NCBI RefSeq assembly: GCF_051020765.1
Contig: NC_134929.1
Location: 1,054,001 to 1,118,000 of the forward strand
Reading direction: 5' to 3'
DNA from: Lasioglossum baleicum
Taxonomy: Eukaryota > Arthropoda > Insecta > Hymenoptera > Halictidae
Length of the DNA: 64,000 bases
Below, one piece after another: positions 57,117 through 64,000 of this stretch (its first letter is position 1; each line of letters begins with the position of its first letter). The notes under the pieces were generated by a model. That model did no database searches. It was given only the letters and a program-made list of their open reading frames with translations, and was not told the origin of the DNA. The translations under genes and the position numbers were made by a program.

Positions 57117-59480
57117 ATGGACACATACAAAGACAGGAAAAACATTCCCCAGTTTAGTGGCACGAAATATAACGCGTGGAAACACAGAATTCGTAATTAC
57201 TTGTACGAGCTTGATGTACTGAAAGTCATTGACAATCTACCGCCGAATCCAGTTACTGCCGAATGGACAAAGGTAGAACGAATTGCCAAATGTTCAATTG
57301 TGCAGTATTTAGCCGACACGCACCTCAAGTACGATACGCCAGGAAGTACTGCGAAATCTATCCTAACAAATTTAGATTCCGTCTATGAAAGCCAGAGTAC
57401 GGCTACGGAATTGTCCATCCGGAAGAAATTGCTTCGATTAAAAATGAAGAATAATACTTCTCTGAAGGATCATTTTGAAGTATTTGACGAGTTAATAACT
57501 GAGCTATCAGGTGCGGGCGTGACAATGAGGGAGAACGAAATAATTTCCATTTTACTATCGAGTTTACCAGAAGCCTATGACACGGTATCAACAGTTATCG
57601 AGACGATGATGACCGAATCAAAAACTAACCTGGACATAGTGAAGAAAAGACTCTTTGATCACGAAACAAAGATCAAAAGTGAAAATATAGATACAAGCAC
57701 AAAAGTGCTACAAGCAGGAAGAGTGGAAATAGAGAACTCAAGAGGAAACTATTTTGAAAATTCTCGATTAAGAAGAGGAAACCGTAGGAGACAGAACAGA
57801 AGAGGAAATGCATTCAAACCAAATAAATTATCATTCGCTGGAAAATGCCATCAATGCGGAAGAGCAGGGCATAAAATCAAGGACTGTTATCATTACAAAA
57901 GCAGACACCAATACAAAACAGAACAAAAAAATAAAAATAGAAATTTGCAGCCAATCCATACGGCACAAACAGCAGCAAACGATAATACCTCCAGCTACGC
58001 GTTCATGACCGGAGAGTATCAGATTATGGAAACTGAAAAATTGACATTTATTCTCGATTCCGGAGCATCGGATCATATAGTTAACGATGAGAGTGTATTC
58101 TCAAAAATAATGCAGCTAGACCCACCCATCAAGATTGCAAATACGAAGAATGGCGAACACATAACGGCTACTAAGAAGGGACAGATACCTGTTACAAGCA
58201 ACCTAGGCATTGAAGGAGTACTCGAAGATGTGCTATACTGCCCTGAAGTACCATACAATTTACTATCCGTTAGAAAAATGCAGCAGAAAGGGATAAGTAT
58301 TATCTTCAATGAGAGAGGTGTCCAAATCTTTAAAGATGATAAAATGGTAATGTATGGTAAACCTTTAAATAATTTAACATCTATTGTTTTTGACATTGCA
58401 AAGAAAAGAGTAAATTTATCGAGCTCTCATATGCCTAGTAAAATAATTAATAACTATGAACTATGGCATAGACGTTTAGGGCATATAGGAAAAACAAAAT
58501 TTTTACAATTGAAAAATAAACAAATGATAGAAGATGTGACTTATCTTGAAAAAGCAATTCCAGACGATTATTTATGTGAAGCTTGTATAAATGGAAAGCA
58601 AGCACAATTACCATTTGAAAAGGTAAAGGATAAGAGTCATATTAGGAAACCATTGTTTATAGTTCACACAGACGTTTGTGGCCCGATCACTCCTTCTACA
58701 ATTAATGGTAAAAAGTATTTCGTTACATTCATTGATGAGTATACGCATTATTGCGTAACATATTTGCTTGAAAACAAATCAGATGTTTTCACAGTTCTTA
58801 AAGACTTCATTGCAAAAAGTGAAGCACGTTTTAATTTAAAAACTGTCAATCTATATTGTGATAATGGCAGAGAATACTTATCAAATATAATGAAAGATTA
58901 TTGTGTACAAAGAGGAATAAGCTATCATTTAACGGTCCCGCGAACTCCGCAATTAAATGGCGTTGCAGAACGCATGAATAGGACAATAACCGAAAAAGCA
59001 CGTGCAATGATAAACGGTGCAGGTTTAGGAAAAGAGTTTTGGGGAGAAGCAGTTTTAACTGCTACATATTTAATTAATTTAACCCCATCGAAAGCTCTAT
59101 GTGTAAATAAAACCCCATTTGAATTGTGGCATAATAAAAGGCCCAAATTAAAATATCTAAAGGTTTTTGGTTCCACAGTATACGTTCACAATAAAGTGAG
59201 GAAATCAAAATTTGATGAAAAATCTTACAAGTGTATATTGGTAGGATTTGTACCAAATGGTTATAAAGTGTGGAACGTAGAAAAGGGGAAATTTGAAATA
59301 GTAAGGGATTTTATTGTTGATGAAATTAATTATTTAAAATCTCGGCCGGTAATAAATGGAATCGATATGAAAAGTGATTTATGTGAAACTGATGCATCTC
59401 GTGAGATGCCGAAATCAGTAGATATTAATAAATCTGATAGTGAAAAATCAGATGTGCTGAAGAGGATGAAATCAATATAA
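57117..59480 (+). CDS. Copia-2 Gag, protease and integrase
   Basis: First ATG at 57117. Gag (about 1-230), CCHC knuckle CHQCGRAGHKIKDC (about 243-256), basic tract RRGNRRRQNRRGN before it, aspartic protease LDSGASDHIV (about 313), GAG-pre-integrase LWHRRLGHIG (about 449), then an integrase core: HTDVCGPIT, LYCDNGREY and NGVAERMN, Asp-Asp-35-Glu. The frame ends with TAA at 59478-59480 (then TGA), shortly after the integrase C-terminal region (YKCILVGFVPNGYKVWN). Nearby alternative-frame codons (EEDEINIM) suggest two compensating indels rather than a real terminus. Confidence 0.92.
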   Translation: MDTYKDRKNIPQFSGTKYNAWKHRIRNYLYELDVLKVIDNLPPNPVTAEWTKVERIAKCSIVQYLADTHLKYDTPGSTAKSILTNLDSVYESQSTATELSIRKKLLRLKMKNNTSLKDHFEVFDELITELSGAGVTMRENEIISILLSSLPEAYDTVSTVIETMMTESKTNLDIVKKRLFDHETKIKSENIDTSTKVLQAGRVEIENSRGNYFENSRLRRGNRRRQNRRGNAFKPNKLSFAGKCHQCGRAGHKIKDCYHYKSRHQYKTEQKNKNRNLQPIHTAQTAANDNTSSYAFMTGEYQIMETEKLTFILDSGASDHIVNDESVFSKIMQLDPPIKIANTKNGEHITATKKGQIPVTSNLGIEGVLEDVLYCPEVPYNLLSVRKMQQKGISIIFNERGVQIFKDDKMVMYGKPLNNLTSIVFDIAKKRVNLSSSHMPSKIINNYELWHRRLGHIGKTKFLQLKNKQMIEDVTYLEKAIPDDYLCEACINGKQAQLPFEKVKDKSHIRKPLFIVHTDVCGPITPSTINGKKYFVTFIDEYTHYCVTYLLENKSDVFTVLKDFIAKSEARFNLKTVNLYCDNGREYLSNIMKDYCVQRGISYHLTVPRTPQLNGVAERMNRTITEKARAMINGAGLGKEFWGEAVLTATYLINLTPSKALCVNKTPFELWHNKRPKLKYLKVFGSTVYVHNKVRKSKFDEKSYKCILVGFVPNGYKVWNVEKGKFEIVRDFIVDEINYLKSRPVINGIDMKSDLCETDASREMPKSVDINKSDSEKSDVLKRMKSI

Positions 59481-59483
59481 TGA

Positions 59484-61274
59484 AATGATAACAATAAATC
59501 AGATATAGTAGAGCCGAGAATAGAAGTAACGATAGATCATATGGAAAATAAATCTGTAACTGAAACAGATATAGCTGGAGTATCTGGACCAGAACAAAAT
59601 CATGAAAGAGTATTAAAAGATAGCATAGAACCTAGAAGGAGTGATAGGATTAAACAACGACCGACTATTTCGTATAAAGAATTTGATGGAGACGATGATT
59701 ATCTTTTGTGTGCCCAGTCAATAGTTTTAAAAATTCCCACTTCTTTTGAAGAGATTAAAATGAGAAAAGATAGGATTAAGTGGGAACAAGCTATTGCTGA
59801 AGAAATAAACTCATTAGTTATTAACAAAACTTGGGATTTAGTACCGAGGCCAAAAGATAAAAACATCGTCGACTGTAAATGGGTATTTACGATAAAAAAT
59901 GATGAATCCGGAAACCCATTGAAATACAAAGCTCGACTAGTGGCTCGTGGTTTCAGTCAAAAATATCTAGAAGATTATAATGAAACATTTGCACCTGTAG
60001 CTAGAATGTCTAGTTTTAGATTTCTTATTGCTTTTGCAAATCAACATGATTTATTAGTCCACCACATGGACGTAAAAATAGCTTTTTTAAATGGTATTTT
60101 AAAGGAAGAAATTTATATGCGAATTCCTGAAGGTGTCAAATGTAATAATATTAATCAAGTATGTAAATTGAATAAATCATTATATGGTCTTAAACAATCA
60201 GCTAGATGCTGGTTTGAGATGTTTGAAAAAGCTCTTTTAGAGAAAGGCTTCCGGAACTCATCAGCAGATCGTTGCATTTATATTTTAGATAGACAGAGTA
60301 TATTAAAGAATATATACGTGGTACTATATGTGGATGATCTAGTGATAATAACTGCTGAGATTGAAACAATGAAAAATTTCAAAAATTATTTGAAAAATAG
60401 ATTCTGTATGACGGATTTGAATGAAATCAAACTATTTCTTGGAATAAAAGTGAGTAGAACTAATGGACAAACAACATTAGATCAGAGTGCATATATTAAG
60501 ACTGTGCTTGAGAAATTTAGTATGCTAGACTGCAAACCAGTTACTACACCTCTTCCAAGTGTATTAGACTACGTAGCTTTAAACTCTGACGAACAATACA
60601 ATGCACCTTGCCGAAATTTAATTGGATGCTTAATGTACATAATGATTTGCACAAGACCAGATTTAAGTATCGCAATAAATATATTAAGCAGATATTCAAA
60701 TAAAAATAATAGCGAGCTGTGGCAAAACCTTAAAAGGGTTCTTAGATATCTTAAAGGGTCAATTAATATTAAATTAACTTATGTTAAAAACGATTACAAA
60801 AATATACTGAGTGCATATGTAGATTCAGATTGGGGTGGTAGTGAAAATACTGATCGAAAGAGCACAACAGGGTATTTATTCAAATTATATGAAAAATGTA
60901 CAATTTGCTGGAACAGTAAAAGACAAGCATCTGTAGCTGTTTCATCCACTGAAGCAGAGTACATGGCTCTTTTCGAAGCTGTGAGAGAAGCACTTTGGCT
61001 GAGATCATTGGCAATGAGTATTAATATAAGTGTCTCTGATCCAATAGTAATATTCGAAGATAACATGGGCTGTATTAATATTGCAAACAATCCGTGCAGT
61101 CATAAACGATCGAAGCATATAGACATAAAGTACCATTTCTCAAGAGAACAAGTTGAAAAGAAAGTCATAAAACTTGAATTTATTCCCACAGGTGGCCAAC
61201 TAGCAGACACTCTTACGAAGCCATTGTCAGCAAATAAATTCCTGGAATTTAGAACAGGAATGGGACTCGGATAA
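59484..61274 (+). CDS. Copia-2 reverse transcriptase and RNase H
   Basis: In the same frame as the preceding block, separated only by TAA-TGA. First ATG at 59541; if expressed, more likely as a fusion after repair of the frame break or by recoding. Copia-type RT: WEQAIAEEINSL, KYKARLVARGFSQ, HHMDVKIAFLNG, NKSLYGLKQSARCW and VLYVDDLVI (YVDD about 262 from 59541). RNase H: AYVDSDWGG, STEAEYMAL, FEDNMGCINI, RSKHIDIKYHF, ending LADTLTKPLSANKF. No other stops. Confidence 0.92.
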   Translation, partial: NDNNKSDIVEPRIEVTIDHMENKSVTETDIAGVSGPEQNHERVLKDSIEPRRSDRIKQRPTISYKEFDGDDDYLLCAQSIVLKIPTSFEEIKMRKDRIKWEQAIAEEINSLVINKTWDLVPRPKDKNIVDCKWVFTIKNDESGNPLKYKARLVARGFSQKYLEDYNETFAPVARMSSFRFLIAFANQHDLLVHHMDVKIAFLNGILKEEIYMRIPEGVKCNNINQVCKLNKSLYGLKQSARCWFEMFEKALLEKGFRNSSADRCIYILDRQSILKNIYVVLYVDDLVIITAEIETMKNFKNYLKNRFCMTDLNEIKLFLGIKVSRTNGQTTLDQSAYIKTVLEKFSMLDCKPVTTPLPSVLDYVALNSDEQYNAPCRNLIGCLMYIMICTRPDLSIAINILSRYSNKNNSELWQNLKRVLRYLKGSINIKLTYVKNDYKNILSAYVDSDWGGSENTDRKSTTGYLFKLYEKCTICWNSKRQASVAVSSTEAEYMALFEAVREALWLRSLAMSINISVSDPIVIFEDNMGCINIANNPCSHKRSKHIDIKYHFSREQVEKKVIKLEFIPTGGQLADTLTKPLSANKFLEFRTGMGLG

Positions 61275-61507
61275 TGATTAAAATAAATGAATAATAATTA
61301 TATAACTTATAATAGATATATTTTTTATGGTCTGATTAGGTTTTTCTGGGTTTCCCTAATCCAAGCAACGAATGTTGGACCAATTGTATTTTGCCCCAGA
61401 AGTAGAGTCAAAATTGAATACGAGGAAGACGGTCTGTATGGTAATTTTAAAATACAATTACTAAACAACTAAAAATGAACTAGTGAAAAGAACATCGACT
61501 TATTTTT

Positions 61508-61514
61508 GAGGGGG
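61508..61514 (+). promoter_or_regulatory. Copia-2 polypurine tract
   Basis: GAGGGGG two bases before the 3' LTR; the plus-strand primer position in LTR elements. Confidence 0.75.
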
Positions 61515-61516
61515 CC

Positions 61517-61869
61517 TGTTGGAATATCTGCAAAACTAAGTCGAGTGTTGAAGGATACTAAGAGTGTCCCGGAATATTTTAACGGTCCTCGGGTCTTTGT
61601 CATTGACTTCGGTCAGAAGTGGAAGGCCTGCAACCTTCAAATACAAAGAGGCCCTGAGTAATAAATTAAGGGACTTCCCACATCTGTTTTTCACGAGTGG
61701 ACCCAACAGGGGTTTTTTCTTTCCCCTAAAACTTTCTCTGTAGCTTCAGTTCAGTTTCGGCTCGCTAACGATACAGACGTCTTCTGACTAGTTCTTCTTC
61801 AGTTAAATAAAGAACAGACAGTTTGAATTCTTGTGCGTTATTTCTGTTTATAAATACCCATTTCCAATA
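61517..61869 (+). repeat. Copia-2 3' LTR (353 bp)
   Basis: Starts TGTTGGAATATC; only this T/C change against the 5' LTR was seen. Ends CATTTCCAATA, then the AAAAT duplication. Confidence 0.92.
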
Positions 61870-61874
61870 AAAAT

Positions 61875-62064
61875 GTTTGGGGTATCATTGCGCGACAAGT
61901 TTATAAAAACTGCAAACAATACAACTCCATTAGCGAACTAAGGGATGGGGTGACTGAAAGCATGGGCGTCTGTTAAAACAGAAACGCTACAAAAGTTAGT
62001 TTCGTCAATGCCCAATCGCATTTTTAATGTAATTCAAAAAAATGGAGGTTACACTAAATATTAA
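61875..62064 (+). pseudogene. Tc1 transposase, C-terminal part after Copia-2
   Basis: Continues the transposase directly after the duplicated AAAAT: VWGIIARQVYKN and ISELRDGVTE. A 1-bp insertion near 61955-61960 then shifts the frame, after which LVSSMPNRIFNV and NGGYTKY end at a stop at 62062-62064. With 55808-56608 this gives about 329 residues, close to full Tc1 length. Confidence 0.85.
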
Positions 62065-62339
62065 AATAGATATGTATAATAAAAAAACAATTGTTAATTT
62101 CAACTTTATCCGTATAAAACGAAAATGACATTGTAGAAATTTCGCAGTCTGTTCTGTGTAAAATTATATTTTTGTTTTCTTTTATCAATAAATGTTATAC
62201 TTATGTTTTGAAATCGGTGTGTATGCTTTCTTTATGTAATCCCGAAATGCTACCAAATACAAATTTTTCATTGGTAATGGTATAATTATAAGAATTTATT
62301 ACAAAACACAGTGACTTTATAGAAATTTCGGCAAGTGTA

Positions 62340-63071
62340 GTTCTAAGAACACCAATAAAAAATTGTTATTTGTTATACAATAGAGATACTTGTGGATTTT
62401 TAAAACGCTTATTTATATTACTTGATTCCTCATAAAAAAGATGGACAACTTTTATGTATAACATTTCATTCGATATCCATTACTTCTCAATATGTTTCGT
62501 GAAGTATGGTTTCATTTCTTACTTCGGGGTTATTTTTATACCACAAACATAAAACAGAACAGCTATAAAAAGATATATGTTGCTTTTTTATGATTTCCCT
62601 ATGTGCGAGGTTTGCAATCGACGTGACCAGGTTTGATAATTTCTCTTGTAAGTCAGAGCTGAATGAGCTCTTGTTCTAACCCACGTGCAATTCTCATTGC
62701 CGCCGCGCCGCACCGCACCGGTGGGAATCGGTTTCTGGGTCATTCGGAACAACTGGATGTAGCACAATCCTTTGGATTATGCTATGTTTGTGTACTCAAA
62801 TTAGTCTCGTTTCTAACCTCAAACTCGTCAAACTTGAGAACAATATCTCGGACTTGTGAACAGTTATGGCAACTCAATTATAGACAATACTGCAAAACGT
62901 ATTAAGACCAGAGGTCTAATTAACTTCTATAAATAAAAGTCATTTACGCATTTACCTTTGGAAGCATTTATTTCAGTTTTAACAGTTATTTCATATTCGA
63001 TGAACAAAAGTTGAAAAGGATTATATAGTTTAAACAAAGCAGGGACTAGGGATTGCAATCCCGCGTCATTA
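62340..63071. other. Unassigned stretch
   Basis: AT-rich apart from a GC-rich patch at 62697-62725. ORFs are short and not recognised. Confidence 0.4.
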
Positions 63072-63272
63072 GTCCAGTCAACGAAAAATCGTAGAGGAAA
63101 ATGGAAGGAACACAATTTTCAACTTCGGGACTTTGTTTGGACTAGTTAGGAGGTAAACATACTAAAAGTCCCCACTCCTAGGAGGTGAGCGGGTGCAGGG
63201 GCACGTAGAAGATCCCTTTTTCGGTTTTCCGCTTATATTTCGGAAACTATGTGCCCCCTGCACCCCGCTCAT
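63072..63272. mobile_element. R3: truncated copy of palindromic element R
   Basis: GTCCAGTCAACGAAAAATCG and the following 160 bp follow R. It ends in a mini-inversion: TGCCCCCTGCACCCCGCTCA is the complement of its own G-rich tract about 60 bp upstream. Confidence 0.75.
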
Positions 63273-63480
63273 AACTATTATAACCAAAAAAAAATTAATA
63301 TTATGCATTTATAGTAAAATTGAGTAGATGAAATTGAAAATAGTTGAACAATTTTAAAAATTGAAGATGTTAATATATGATTTCTCCTGAATTAAAATCA
63401 TTAAAGGAAGAAATAACATTCTATTTGGTTTCAATCTCTTGCAATCGATGCAGACAATTTTTATTTTTCATAAAGATCCG

Positions 63481-63640
63481 CTGTCTACTTATAACAGTTA
63501 TCAATAAGAGAAATTTATTTCCATCGCTCCTAACAGTTATCGATGGTAGAAGTTTATTTCGGTCGCTCATAACAGTTGTCGATGAGAGAAATTCATTTCG
63601 ATCGCTCATAACAGTTATTGATGAAGGGAATTTGTAATAG
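63481..63640. repeat. 45-bp tandem repeat, about 3.5 units
   Basis: Units of the form ATAACAGTTATCGATG...TTTATTTCGATCGCTC. The ORFs 63377-63637 (+) and 63421-63681 (-) are generated by the repeat (period divisible by three). Confidence 0.85.
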
Positions 63641-63899
63641 TCATTATTAAATAGTACAACTTTCAAATGGTAGACAATCAATTATTTCATCAATTTTTCA
63701 TTCGTAAAGTTAATTGCTACAATCAAAATTTAATGTGACAAACAAACAGATTTTGTGTTGTTCTTATGGTTTGTTGATTCGTCTTGTTGTACGAAACCTG
63801 CTCAATGAATTTCACAGGCTTGCTCCATCCGAAAAAGAGTAGACCAGTCAATAATTAATTAAGCAACCAAAATGAATTTACTCATCAATGATTATTATG

Positions 63900-64000
63900 A
63901 ACAAGTGAAATGAAATTCGATCATCCATAACTGTTATGAACGATCGAAATAAATTTCTCTCATTGATAACTGTTACGAGCAACCGAAACAGTTTTTCTTC
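63900..64000. repeat. Inverted units of the 45-bp repeat at the window edge
   Basis: GATAACTGTTACGAGCAACC and ATAACTGTTATGAACGATCG are reverse-oriented units of the array at 63481-63640, so the block is probably one arm of a larger inverted structure running off the window. Confidence 0.75.

Larger units (their letters stand above)
56609..61869 (+). mobile_element. Copia-2: young, nearly complete Copia retrotransposon
   Basis: Both LTRs are 353 bp and differ by eye at a single position, the target duplication AAAAT is intact (56604-56608, 61870-61874), and primer site and purine tract are present. The Tc1 transposase frame provides the pre-insertion sequence. Only a short frame disruption at about 59455-59500 interrupts gag-pol. 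Confidence 0.93.
55479..62337 (+). mobile_element. Tc1-like transposon interrupted by Copia-2
   Basis: Left TIR CAGTGGTCGAAATTTCTATA, right TIR (inverted) CACTTGCCGAAATTTCTATA, TA directly outside both (55477-55478, 62338-62339). Without the Copia insert the element is about 1.6 kb, the normal Tc1 size, with one transposase gene. Confidence 0.9.

Overview
This window looks like nuclear DNA of an insect, possibly a hymenopteran; the guess rests on the mix of transposon families, not on a diagnostic gene. It is an AT-rich transposon graveyard with CpG-rich islands inside foldback elements. There are no operons, ribosome binding sites, CRISPR arrays or rRNA genes. The only stretch that looks like host coding sequence is one 210-bp exon encoding a transmembrane segment (30639-30848). 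Nearly everything else that can be named is a mobile element, and many insertions can be dated relative to one another because they are nested.

Layout. 315-3604: a 3.3 kb palindromic element (P1) carrying a solo LTR. 4.6-7.4 kb: a piggyBac-like MITE, then two back-to-back elements with CACAGTG ends. 7.5-14.6 kb: mostly palindromic MITE families. 15.7-19.1 kb: a decayed Helentron interrupted by a foldback element, one end of a CACAGTG element, and a Tc1 relic. 19.3-21.2 kb: a hAT-type element filled with a 16-bp minisatellite and a 1 kb solo LTR. 22.0-26.3 kb: a nest of three CACAGTG elements plus a foldback MITE in a 69-bp hairpin. 27-44 kb: a dozen palindromic elements with TACAGGG or other ends, the host-like exon, a long LTR-like block with 150-bp tandem repeats, and another CACAGTG element at 42.6-44.1 kb. 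44.9-55.3 kb: a four-level nest (palindrome Q, palindrome P11, CACAGTG element H, then Copia-1 and a Helentron side by side). 55.5-62.3 kb: a nearly complete Tc1 element split by a young Copia element. The last kilobase holds truncated and tandem/inverted repeats.

Most interesting signal. At least seven non-autonomous elements (A, B, C, D, F, G, H, plus the single end X) begin and end with the heptamer CACAGTG. Six of them, and X, are flanked by 5-bp duplications of the form CGNCG (F has CGACT). In several, an A-rich nonamer follows the heptamer after exactly 23 or 12 bp (in B: CACAGTG, 12 bp, AAAAAAATC). That is the architecture of Transib transposons and of V(D)J recombination signals. No Transib transposase is encoded here. 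The elements also stack: the CGCCG duplication made by one insertion is reused as the target of the next (A|CGCCG|B and C|CGCCG|D).

Coding capacity. The elements encode a near-complete Copia polyprotein in two blocks (57117-59480 and 59484-61274), a Copia polyprotein with an in-frame integrase-RT deletion (48630-51038), a Helentron C-terminal half on the minus strand (Pif1-type helicase end, EEP endonuclease, C48/Ulp1-like protease; 51690-53821), and Tc1 transposase pseudogenes. All calls are by eye from motifs; no database search was run.
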